Of a stretch of DNA of 32,333 nucleotides, positions 6,954-14,912 are shown one piece after another. This DNA is from Tissierellia bacterium (GTDB taxonomy: Bacteria; Bacillota; Clostridia; Tissierellales; Tepidimicrobiaceae). The notes beneath the pieces were generated by a model. That model saw nothing but the letters and a program-made list of their open reading frames with translations. It was not told the origin of the DNA and searched no databases. The stretch is taken from NCBI GenBank assembly GCA_012839745.1, contig DUMS01000051.1, forward strand, positions 1 to 32,333, given 5' to 3'. A program made the translations under genes and the position numbers. Position 1 is the first letter of the stretch, and every line of letters starts with the position of its first letter.

Positions 6954-9900
6954 GTGAAGAGGTTTAGAGAATTATCAAATGAACCAGTAAAGGACAGAGA
7001 AATGAAGATTTCCCGCTATTGGGAAGAAATTGACTTGCTTCACAAATCAGTTGAATCAAGAGATGAAAATAAACCTTATATATTCTACGAAGGGCCTCCA
7101 ACAGCCAATGGCAAACCCGGCATTCACCACGTAATGGCCAGAACACTAAAGGATTTGGTATGCAGATACAAGACAATGGAAGGATATCAGGTTAAGCGTA
7201 AGGCAGGTTGGGATACCCATGGACTCCCTGTTGAAATTGAAGTGGAGAAGCAACTGAATATAAACAACAAATATGAAATCGAAGAGTATGGTATAGAGAA
7301 GTTTAACAAGAAATGCAAGGAGTCTGTATTCCAGTATGAAAAGCTATGGAGAGAAATGACAACCAGAATGGCTTATGAAATAGACCTGGATAACCCTTAT
7401 ATAACATTGGACAATGACTACATAGAGTCAGTCTGGTGGATACTGGATAAATTCAACAAGGAAGGATTGATCTATGAAGGGCACAAAATACTTCCCTATT
7501 GCCCCAGATGTGGAACAGGATTGGCTTCCCATGAGGTAGCTCAAGGCTATGAAGAGATTAAGACTGAAACAGTAGTTGCCAAATTTAAATTAAAGGATAA
7601 GGAAGAATACTTTTTAGCCTGGACTACAACTCCATGGACTCTTCCAAGCAATGTGGCTTTAACCGTAAATCCGGATGTTACTTACGTAAAGGTAAGGCAA
7701 AAGGATGAAATATATTATCTGGCAAAGGATTTGGCAAATAAGGTATTGGGAGAAGACTATGAAGTTCTTGAAGAGTATAAAGGCAAGGACTTGGAATACA
7801 TGGAATATGAACAGCTTATTCCTTTTGTAAAGGTGGAAGATGGTAAAAAAGCCTTTTTCGTTACAGTAGCAGATTATGTTACTACAGAAGATGGAACAGG
7901 AATTGTTCACACTGCACCTGCTTTCGGTGAGGACGATTACAATACAGGCAAAAGATATGACTTGCCGGTATTAAAGCCGGTTAATGATGATGGCAAGTTT
8001 ACAGATACAATATGGAAGGGCAAATTTGTAATGGATGCAGACCCTGACATAATTCAGTGGCTAAGACAGGAAGGAAAGCTTTACAAGAAGGAGAGAATAG
8101 CACACAATTACCCACACTGCTGGAGATGTCATACGCCATTATTATACTATGCAAAGCCCAGCTGGTATATAGAAATAACCAAGCTAAAGGATAAGCTAAT
8201 TGAAAATAATAATGGAGTTAACTGGTATCCAGCCTTTGTTGGAGAAAAGAGGTTTGGAAACTGGCTGGAGAACCTGAATGACTGGGCTATATCAAGAAGC
8301 AGATATTGGGGAACACCGCTTCCAATCTGGAGATGTGAAGAATGTGGCCATACTACAAGTGTTGGTTCAAGGAAAGAACTGGTTGAAAGGGCAATTGAGG
8401 ATATAGACGAGTCCATAGAGCTTCACAGGCCATATGTGGACGAAGTGCACTTAAGATGTGAAAAATGCGGTGGCAGAATGACCAGAGAAAAAGATGTAAT
8501 TGATGTATGGTTTGATAGCGGTGCCATGCCATTTGCACAGCATCATTACCCATTTGAGAATAAAGATAACTTTGATAAGCTGTTCCCTGCAGATTTTATA
8601 TGCGAAGGAATAGATCAGACCAGAGGATGGTTCTATTCTCTGCTTGCTATATCAACCTTTGTAACTGGAAAGTCTCCATATAAGAATGTACTGGTAAATG
8701 ATTTGATATTGGATAAAGACGGAAAGAAGATGTCAAAATCCAGAGGAAATACTGTAGACCCATTTGATATGTTTGATAAATATGGAGCTGATGCCCTAAG
8801 GTGGTACCTGGTATATGTTTCACCACCATGGACACCAACAAAATTTGATGAAGATGGAATTAAGGAAATAGAAAGCAAGTTCTTCCGAAGCATAAGAAAT
8901 GTATATAATTTCTTCTCCCTATATGCCAATACAGATAATATTGACCCAAGGGAATTCTTCATTGAATATGAAGATAGGGAAGAGTTGGATAAATGGATTC
9001 TATCAAAGTATAATAATCTTGTTAAACAAGTAAGAAGCGATATGGAAGTATTTGAGCTGACAAAGGTTGTAAGAGCTATTCAGGAATTTGTTGTAGAGGA
9101 TTTGTCCAACTGGTATATTAGGCGTTCAAGGAGGCGTTTCTGGTCAACTGAACTGGATAACAGCAAGAAGGCAGTATACAATACTACCTATGAGATACTG
9201 GTAGGCATTTCCAAGATGATAGCTCCATTTGTGCCATTTATTGCAGAAGAACTGTATAGAAACTTGACAGAAAATGAATCAGTACATTTGGATTATTATC
9301 CAGAGGCCAATGAAAGCCTGATAAATCCAGAACTGGAAGAAAAAATGGATTTAGTAAGGGACCTTGTAAGACTAGGAAGGGCTTCAAGGGAATCAGTTAA
9401 GATAAAGGTACGTCAGCCTCTAAGGGAAGTATTGATAGACGGCAAGTACGAAGACAAGATTAAGGACCTGGTTCCATTGATTAAGGAAGAGCTGAACGTA
9501 AAAGAGGTAGTATTTGAAAAGGATTTAAGCAAGTTTATGAACTATTCCTTAAAGCCTAATTTCAAGGTTGTAGGGCCTATACTGGGGTCTAAGGTTAAGT
9601 CCTTTGGGAAGGCGTTAAATGAGCTTGATCCTCATGAAACTGTAGAGAAGCTGGAGAATGAAGGAAAGATTGTATTGAACCTGGATGGAGAAGATGTGGA
9701 TATACTAAAGGACTATGTTCTGGTAACCATATCCTCAAAAGAAGGATTTGATGTTGCCATGGAAAACAATCTGTTCATAATACTGGATACAACGCTTACA
9801 CAGGATTTAATAAATGAAGGATATGCAAGGGAATTTATATCCAAGGTACAGCAGATGAGGAAAAACAACGATTATGATGTTCTGGATAATATAAATATTT

Positions 9901-10064
9901 ACTATGATTCAGATGAAGAGGTAGATGAAGCAATAAGGCTGTTTGAGGACTATATCAAGAGTGAAACCCTGGCTCTTTCAATAGAGAAGATAAAGGATGA
10001 AACCCTGGAAAAACAGGACATAAATGGACATATGACAGGCATTAGGATTGAAAAAGTTAAATAA
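6954..10064 (+). CDS. ileS: Isoleucyl-tRNA synthetase, type 2 (GxHH signature)
   Basis: A class I aminoacyl-tRNA synthetase of about 1036 residues that charges tRNA-Ile with isoleucine. Numbering from the GTG start, the signature region is GPPTANGKPGIHH with GIHH at 56-59, KMSKS at 592-596, and the CP1 editing pocket HTAPAFGEDDY in between. CPRCG and CEKCGG zinc-type clusters are also present. Length and signature identify the eukaryote-like type 2 enzyme. In the usual HxGH motif the first and third residues are swapped here, a form reported to give strong mupirocin resistance. Start choice: the ATG at 6945 abuts AAAGG with no spacer, whereas the GTG at 6954 has a 9-nt spacer; the difference is three residues. 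It is regulated by the T-box. Confidence 0.95.
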   Translation: MKRFRELSNEPVKDREMKISRYWEEIDLLHKSVESRDENKPYIFYEGPPTANGKPGIHHVMARTLKDLVCRYKTMEGYQVKRKAGWDTHGLPVEIEVEKQLNINNKYEIEEYGIEKFNKKCKESVFQYEKLWREMTTRMAYEIDLDNPYITLDNDYIESVWWILDKFNKEGLIYEGHKILPYCPRCGTGLASHEVAQGYEEIKTETVVAKFKLKDKEEYFLAWTTTPWTLPSNVALTVNPDVTYVKVRQKDEIYYLAKDLANKVLGEDYEVLEEYKGKDLEYMEYEQLIPFVKVEDGKKAFFVTVADYVTTEDGTGIVHTAPAFGEDDYNTGKRYDLPVLKPVNDDGKFTDTIWKGKFVMDADPDIIQWLRQEGKLYKKERIAHNYPHCWRCHTPLLYYAKPSWYIEITKLKDKLIENNNGVNWYPAFVGEKRFGNWLENLNDWAISRSRYWGTPLPIWRCEECGHTTSVGSRKELVERAIEDIDESIELHRPYVDEVHLRCEKCGGRMTREKDVIDVWFDSGAMPFAQHHYPFENKDNFDKLFPADFICEGIDQTRGWFYSLLAISTFVTGKSPYKNVLVNDLILDKDGKKMSKSRGNTVDPFDMFDKYGADALRWYLVYVSPPWTPTKFDEDGIKEIESKFFRSIRNVYNFFSLYANTDNIDPREFFIEYEDREELDKWILSKYNNLVKQVRSDMEVFELTKVVRAIQEFVVEDLSNWYIRRSRRRFWSTELDNSKKAVYNTTYEILVGISKMIAPFVPFIAEELYRNLTENESVHLDYYPEANESLINPELEEKMDLVRDLVRLGRASRESVKIKVRQPLREVLIDGKYEDKIKDLVPLIKEELNVKEVVFEKDLSKFMNYSLKPNFKVVGPILGSKVKSFGKALNELDPHETVEKLENEGKIVLNLDGEDVDILKDYVLVTISSKEGFDVAMENNLFIILDTTLTQDLINEGYAREFISKVQQMRKNNDYDVLDNINIYYDSDEEVDEAIRLFEDYIKSETLALSIEKIKDETLEKQDINGHMTGIRIEKVK

Positions 10065-10084
10065 AAACCCCATTTGGGGTTTTT
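10063..10084 (+). terminator. Terminator of ileS
   Basis: AAAAACCCC (10063-10071) pairs with GGGGTTTTT (10076-10084) around ATTT; the T arm doubles as the T run. It overlaps the stop codon. Confidence 0.85.
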
Positions 10085-10101
10085 ATTTAAAATATTACTT
10101 T

Positions 10102-10130
10102 TTCAATATTCCAAATATAAACATTATAAT
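10102..10130 (+). promoter_or_regulatory. Probable promoter of the UPF0145 gene
   Basis: TTCAAT (10102-10107) and TATAAT (10125-10130) are 17 bp apart. A second TATAAT lies at 10133-10138. Confidence 0.55.
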
Positions 10131-10162
10131 GATATAATATTCTAAAAGATAGGAGGGGTATT

Positions 10163-10483
10163 ATGATATCAACAACAACCAATAGTATAGAAGGGAAAAG
10201 AGTAAAAGAATACAAGGGAATTGTTTTTGGAGAAGTGGTATCAGGGGTTAATTTCATTAAGGATTTTGCAGCCGGATTATCCAATTTCTTTGGAGGACGT
10301 TCAAAATCCTATGAGGGAGAACTAATAGAAGCCAGAGAAAATGCTATAAAGGAAATGGAAATGAGAGCATCAAGACTCGGGGCAAATGCTGTAATAGGTG
10401 TAAGAATTGACTATGAAGTATTGGGTCAGGGCGGAAATATGCTTATGGTTACAGCCTCAGGAACTGCAGTAGTAGTTGAGTAA
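10163..10483 (+). CDS. UPF0145 (YbjQ-like) family protein
   Basis: A small soluble protein of 106 residues that matches the YbjQ/UPF0145 family over its full length. Family marks are [16 protein letters not shown] at the start, then GEVVSGVNF, and [28 protein letters not shown] in the second half. Members form a pentameric ring of unknown role and are sometimes annotated as heavy-metal binding, which the sequence does not support on its own because there is no cysteine or histidine cluster. The start follows AGGAGG (10151-10156) by 6 nt. It is a single gene between the ileS terminator and the EF-G-like gene. Confidence 0.88.
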   Translation: MISTTTNSIEGKRVKEYKGIVFGEVVSGVNFIKDFAAGLSNFFGGRSKSYEGELIEARENAIKEMEMRASRLGANAVIGVRIDYEVLGQGGNMLMVTASGTAVVVE

Positions 10484-10550
10484 ATAATCTATTCTTCCTT
10501 GGAAATTATAGGAATTAAAATGGTAAATTAAGTTCATAATAAAAAATGCT

Positions 10551-10578
10551 ATGACAAATGGCTATTTCATGATATAAT
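10551..10578 (+). promoter_or_regulatory. Promoter of the EF-G-like gene
   Basis: ATGACA (10551-10556) and TATAAT (10573-10578) are 16 bp apart, leaving a leader of about 90 nt in which I see no known riboswitch. Confidence 0.6.
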
Positions 10579-10677
10579 CTAAAAAGATACTTATAGGTAC
10601 AAATAGGTTTAGAAGATTGCAAAAATTCAAAAATCCTTGAAAGTATTACAAAAAGCTGGTTAAGGGGGAAGTTGTAT

Positions 10678-12738
10678 ATGAAAACATATCAAACTGAACA
10701 AATTAGAAACATAGCACTAATCGGTCATGGTAGCTGTGGTAAGACAACATTAACTGAAGCCATACTGTTTGCAACAGGAGTGACTACAAGGCAAGGAAGA
10801 GTAGATGACGGTAATACTGTATCAGATTTCAATAAAGAGGAGATTGCCAGAAAGGTTTCAATTGGAACTTCTGTAATTCCTATAGAGTATGATAATATTA
10901 AAATTAATTTTGTAGACACTCCTGGATATTTTGATTTTGTCGGAGAAGTATATGGCGCTTTAAGGGCGTCAGAAAGCGTTTTAATACTGGTAGATGCATC
11001 AGCAGGTGTAGAAGTAGGTACGGAAAAATCATGGAAATATGCTGAAGAATACAATCTCCCAAGAGCAATATATGTGAACAAGATGGATAAGGAGAATGTT
11101 GAATTTAATAAAGTACTGGATGCAATAACAAATCAGTTTGGAAACAAGGTAGTGCCTTTTACATTACCGATAGGAGAAGGGGTTGGATTCAAAGGCATAG
11201 TAGATGTCATAGAAGAAGTAGCCTATGAATACAATGGAAAGAATTCAAAGAAAGTAGACATACCAGCAGAGCTACATAGCGAAATAGAATCCATCAAGGA
11301 TTCATTGATGGAGAAAGTAGCAGAAACAGATGAGGAATTAATGGAAAAATACTTTGAAGGTGAAGCATTTACACAGGAAGAGATTAGAAAAGGAATTAAG
11401 GCAGCAATAAGAAACAGGGATTTAATACCTGTAATCATTGGATCTGCAGAAAAGACAATGGGCATGGATGTTCTGTTAAACTTCATAAAGAACTATATGC
11501 CAAACCCAGCAGAAATTGGTTCAGTTGTCGGATATAAGGATGAAGAAAAAGTAGAAAGAAAGCTGGATGCTAAAGAACCATTTTCAGCATTGGTATTTAA
11601 AACTATTGTTGACCCATTTGTTGGCAAGCTGTCTATATTTAAAGTATTGTCAGGCAAGATTACTAAAGACCAGGAAATATACAACTCTTCTAAAGATGAA
11701 AATGAAAAGCTTGGCGGATTGTTCGTTCTGAGAGGGAAGAATCAGATAGAGGTTTCTGAAATAGTAGCAGGAGATATTGGCGCTACCTCTAAGCTTCAAT
11801 ATACTCAAACCGGAAATACTCTATGTGACAAGTTTAATACAATAGTATACGACAAAATCAATTATCCAAAGCCAACATTATATCTTGCTGTTGAGCCAAA
11901 AGCTAAAGGTGATGAAGAAAAGATTAGTGCAGCCCTTAGCAGGTTAACTGATGAAGACCCAACATTTGTTGTAGAAAGAAATGCTGAAACAAAGCAGTTG
12001 CTAATCGGTGGTCAGGGCAATATGCAATTAGCAGTAATAATTGATAAGCTAAAGAATCAATTTGGAGTAGAAGTAAACTTGACTAAGCCAAAGGTAGCAT
12101 ACAGGGAGACAATTAAGGGCACAGCCAGCGTGCAAGGTAAGCATAAGAAGCAGTCAGGTGGAGCTGGTCAATATGGAGATGTTCATATTAGATTTGAACC
12201 AAGCGAAAAGGATTTTGAATTTGCAGAAGAGGTATTTGGAGGAGCAGTACCTAAGAACTTCTTCCCAGCAGTTGAAAAGGGATTGAGAGAATCTCTGGAA
12301 CATGGAGTTCTTGCAGGATATCCTGTAGTAAATATTAAAGCTACATTGTTTGATGGTTCATACCACCCAGTGGATTCTAACGAAATGGCATTTAAAATAG
12401 CTGCATCCTTAGCGTTTAAAAAAGGTATGGAACAGGCAAAACCAGTATTATTAGAGCCTATAATGAGGGTTGAAATATTGATACCTGAAGAATACATGGG
12501 CGATGTTATGGGAGATATGAACAAGCGTAGAGGAAGAATATTAGGAATGGAACCACAGGGAGACGGAACCCAGCTGGTAATTGCAGAAGCTCCACAAGCA
12601 GAATTGTTTGAATATGCAATTGACTTGAGAAGTATGACTCAGGCTAGAGGAAGCTTCACTATGGAATTCTTAAGATATGAAGAAGTACCAGCAAATATAG
12701 CAGAAAAGATTATTGAAGAAGCGAAAAAAGCTGAATAG
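10678..12738 (+). CDS. Elongation factor G-like translational GTPase
   Basis: A 686-residue protein with EF-G architecture: GTPase domain, domain II, then III-V, including AGQYGDVHIRFEP and the C-terminal EAPQAELFEYAIDLRSMTQARGSF. G1 is GHGSCGKT (16-23), G3 is DTPGY (80-84), G4 is NKMD (134-137). The usual switch-II histidine of EF-G and EF-Tu (DTPGH) is a tyrosine here, as in the EF-G-2 paralogue group. It is therefore unlikely to be the main translocase; its cellular role is not settled. The ATG at 10678 has AAGGGGG at a 9-nt spacing; a TTG at 10672 would be too close. It is monocistronic, with its own promoter and terminator. Confidence 0.9.
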   Translation: MKTYQTEQIRNIALIGHGSCGKTTLTEAILFATGVTTRQGRVDDGNTVSDFNKEEIARKVSIGTSVIPIEYDNIKINFVDTPGYFDFVGEVYGALRASESVLILVDASAGVEVGTEKSWKYAEEYNLPRAIYVNKMDKENVEFNKVLDAITNQFGNKVVPFTLPIGEGVGFKGIVDVIEEVAYEYNGKNSKKVDIPAELHSEIESIKDSLMEKVAETDEELMEKYFEGEAFTQEEIRKGIKAAIRNRDLIPVIIGSAEKTMGMDVLLNFIKNYMPNPAEIGSVVGYKDEEKVERKLDAKEPFSALVFKTIVDPFVGKLSIFKVLSGKITKDQEIYNSSKDENEKLGGLFVLRGKNQIEVSEIVAGDIGATSKLQYTQTGNTLCDKFNTIVYDKINYPKPTLYLAVEPKAKGDEEKISAALSRLTDEDPTFVVERNAETKQLLIGGQGNMQLAVIIDKLKNQFGVEVNLTKPKVAYRETIKGTASVQGKHKKQSGGAGQYGDVHIRFEPSEKDFEFAEEVFGGAVPKNFFPAVEKGLRESLEHGVLAGYPVVNIKATLFDGSYHPVDSNEMAFKIAASLAFKKGMEQAKPVLLEPIMRVEILIPEEYMGDVMGDMNKRRGRILGMEPQGDGTQLVIAEAPQAELFEYAIDLRSMTQARGSFTMEFLRYEEVPANIAEKIIEEAKKAE

Positions 12739-12746
12739 CAGAGATT

Positions 12747-12776
12747 AAAGGTTCGATAAATGCATCGAACCTTTTT
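12747..12776 (+). terminator. Terminator of the EF-G-like gene
   Basis: An 11-bp perfect stem (12747-12757 with 12764-12774), loop AAATGC, with Ts at 12772-12776. Confidence 0.9.
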
Positions 12777-12828
12777 CTTTTTGATTATAATTTAAATATT
12801 GGGGTAACTAAAGTAAAGGAGAACACTA

Positions 12829-12857
12829 TTGAATTTTAATACATTATAATATATAAT
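12829..12857 (+). promoter_or_regulatory. Sigma-A promoter of the ctsR operon
   Basis: TTGAAT (12829-12834) and TATAAT (12852-12857) are separated by 17 bp. Transcription would start near 12864, immediately before the candidate CtsR operator. Confidence 0.8.
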
Positions 12858-12860
12858 AAA

Positions 12861-12883
12861 GAACAAAGAAAGTCAAAGTCAAA
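12861..12883 (+). promoter_or_regulatory. Candidate CtsR operator
   Basis: GTCAAA occurs twice head to tail at 12872-12877 and 12878-12883. A weaker half-site GAACAAA (12861-12867) sits 3 bp before AGTCAAA (12871-12877), the spacing expected of a CtsR heptad repeat. It covers the expected transcription start and touches the ctsR ribosome site AAAGGAG (12881-12887). Autoregulation by CtsR is known for this operon type. Confidence 0.65.
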
Positions 12884-12894
12884 GGAGTGATATC

Positions 12895-13353
12895 TTGCCA
12901 AGGATAAGCAATATCATAGAAAGATTTATTAAAGAAATGTTAAAAGAGGCTGAAGATGGGATAATAGAAATAGGAAGAAATGAATTGGCTGAAAGATTCG
13001 GATGTGCTCCTTCCCAGATTAATTATGTATTGACAACCAGATTTACACCTTATAACGGATATTACATTGAAAGCAGAAGAGGCGGCGGTGGTTACATTAA
13101 GATAATGAAGGTAAGCACTAAAGAAGATTTGGATATAGAACATCTTATTAGAAATGTTATAGGAGAAACCATTACCAAGAGTAAAGCATATCACATAATA
13201 GAGGGACTAAGAGAGCAGAATATGATTACCAATCGAGAGGAGTATATTATGAAAGCAGCAATAGAGGATACTGCTCTAAGCCATGTTACTGTTGAGAGGA
13301 ACAAACTAAGGGCAGATGTATTGAAGAATATGATTCTTGTTTTGTGCAGGTGA
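12895..13353 (+). CDS. ctsR: Transcriptional repressor CtsR
   Basis: This is the class III heat-shock repressor, 152 residues, which binds GTCAAA heptad repeats and silences clp genes until heat or arginine phosphorylation releases it. The N-terminal winged helix-turn-helix is visible (LAERFGCAPSQINYVLTTRF, 31-50). The glycine-rich wing RRGGGGYIKI (61-70) carries R62, the residue known to be essential for DNA binding and to be the McsB target in the family. It starts with TTG at 12895, 7 nt after AAAGGAG. It is the first gene of the four-gene operon; mcsA begins 12 nt after its stop. Confidence 0.96.
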   Translation: MPRISNIIERFIKEMLKEAEDGIIEIGRNELAERFGCAPSQINYVLTTRFTPYNGYYIESRRGGGGYIKIMKVSTKEDLDIEHLIRNVIGETITKSKAYHIIEGLREQNMITNREEYIMKAAIEDTALSHVTVERNKLRADVLKNMILVLCR

Positions 13354-13365
13354 GGAGGGATTATT

Positions 13366-13869
13366 ATGTTGTGTCAAATATGCGGCAAAAATCAGGCTAC
13401 AGTTCACTATACCAAGATAATAAATGGAAATATTGAGGAATTGCATCTTTGTGATGAATGTGCAATGCATAATAAGGAGATTGAATTTGATTCCACCTTT
13501 TCCTTTCATAAGCTTCTAAGTGGACTTATGGATAATTTGCAGGGAGAAGTGCCTTATAAGGAAGTGAAGACCTATAAATGTCCTTTCTGCGGAATGGACT
13601 ATGTTCAGTTTAGACAGACAGGCAAGTTTGGATGTGCACAGTGTTATGAAACATTCAAGCCTAAATTGAAGGCACTTTTCAGAAGCATCCATGGCCATGA
13701 TAAGCATGTAGGAAAAGTGCCTGTAAGAGCCAATACGCAGGTAGCTAAAAAGAGAAGAATTCAGAAGCTAAAAGAACAGCTGAATGAACTGGTTGCTAAA
13801 GAGGAATTTGAAGAAGCTGCAAAAGTAAGAGATAAAATCAAGGAATTGGAAAAGGATATTGGGCAATAA
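13366..13869 (+). CDS. mcsA: McsA, activator of protein-arginine kinase
   Basis: A 167-residue zinc protein that activates McsB and serves as adaptor for ClpC. Two zinc modules are visible: C3/C6 with C29/C32, and C72/C75 with C90/C93. The C-terminal UVR motif (about 132-167, KLKEQLNELVAKEEFEEAAK) is also found in ClpC, in line with their contact. The start has a GAGGAGGG ribosome site that overlaps the ctsR stop codon, suggesting coupled translation. mcsB follows by only a few bases. Confidence 0.96.
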   Translation: MLCQICGKNQATVHYTKIINGNIEELHLCDECAMHNKEIEFDSTFSFHKLLSGLMDNLQGEVPYKEVKTYKCPFCGMDYVQFRQTGKFGCAQCYETFKPKLKALFRSIHGHDKHVGKVPVRANTQVAKKRRIQKLKEQLNELVAKEEFEEAAKVRDKIKELEKDIGQ

Positions 13870-13881
13870 GGGGTGATGTAT

Positions 13882-14898
13882 ATGGTAAAATGGGTGGAAG
13901 GACCAGCTGTTGATGAAGATGTAGTGGTCAGCACTAGAATAAGGGTTGCGAGGAACTTAAGAAATTATAAATTCCCTCAGAGAATGAGCATACAGGAAGC
14001 TGAAGCACTTACAAACGAAATATTAAATGTCATGAAAAAGCTGCCAAGCGGAGTGAATTATAAATTCTATAAGATAAACAGCCTAACTCCCGTTGAAAGG
14101 GTATCATATATAGAGGAGCATCTAATCAGCCCCGGGCTGATAAACAGACCTGATTACAGCAGCTTTTTACTTAAGGATAATGAAAGTGCTACTATTATGA
14201 TAAATGAAGAAGACCATTTAAGGATACAGGTATTATATCCAGGATTGAATTTTGAAAAAGCCTGGGAATCCATAAATGAAATAGACAACTTTCTTGAGAG
14301 CAATTTGGATTATGCTTATCATGATGAATTTGGATACCTGACAGCATGCCCTACTAATGTTGGAACTGGCATCAGGGCATCTGCTATGGTTCATATTCCA
14401 GCTCTGTCGATTATAGGTCAGGTAAATGGATTGATTAATGGATTTCAAAAAATAGGGCTAACCGTAAGAGGATTATATGGAGAAGGAACTAAGGCTTTTG
14501 GAGATTTATATCAGATATCAAATCAGATGACCTTGGGAGAAGAAGAAGAGGAAATAATAAGAAGGCTGAAAGGGGTAATATATCAGACCATTAGCAAGGA
14601 AAGAGATGTAAGAGAAAACCTGCTTTCAAAGAGGAGATATGAAATTGAAGATAGGGTATTCAGGTCCTATGGACTGTTGAAGTACTCGAGGAAAATATCC
14701 TCCAAGGAAGCTATGCAGCACTTATCCAATGTGAGAATGGGAATTGCCATGGGTATAATTAATGATGTAAAATTTAAGGATATAGAGAAAATAATGATAG
14801 GTATTCAACCAGGGTCAATACAGAAATATGCCAATAGAGAGTTGAATGATAATGAAAGGGATATATTAAGGGCAAAATACATTAGGGAAAGATTATAG
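13882..14898 (+). CDS. mcsB: Protein-arginine kinase McsB
   Basis: A 339-residue phosphagen-kinase-fold enzyme that phosphorylates arginines on misfolded proteins and on CtsR, marking them for ClpCP. Visible marks: [13 protein letters not shown] near the N-terminus (ATP-site arginines), the catalytic glutamates in NEEDHLRIQ (about 108-116), [12 protein letters not shown] with C156, and RDILRA (327-332), which matches the RDxxRA phosphoarginine-sensing motif. The frame is open from a GTG at 13873 and an ATG at 13876, but AAGGGG at 13868-13873 is correctly spaced (8 nt) only for the ATG at 13882. It is the third gene of the operon. Confidence 0.96.
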   Translation: MVKWVEGPAVDEDVVVSTRIRVARNLRNYKFPQRMSIQEAEALTNEILNVMKKLPSGVNYKFYKINSLTPVERVSYIEEHLISPGLINRPDYSSFLLKDNESATIMINEEDHLRIQVLYPGLNFEKAWESINEIDNFLESNLDYAYHDEFGYLTACPTNVGTGIRASAMVHIPALSIIGQVNGLINGFQKIGLTVRGLYGEGTKAFGDLYQISNQMTLGEEEEEIIRRLKGVIYQTISKERDVRENLLSKRRYEIEDRVFRSYGLLKYSRKISSKEAMQHLSNVRMGIAMGIINDVKFKDIEKIMIGIQPGSIQKYANRELNDNERDILRAKYIRERL

Positions 14899-14912
14899 TC
14901 AGGAGGGATATT

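Noticed and set aside
12181-12191. GTTCATATTAG inside the EF-G-like gene, equal to the end of the proS repeat
   Set aside because: It is normal coding sequence (VHIRF) with no inverted partner nearby; chance match.
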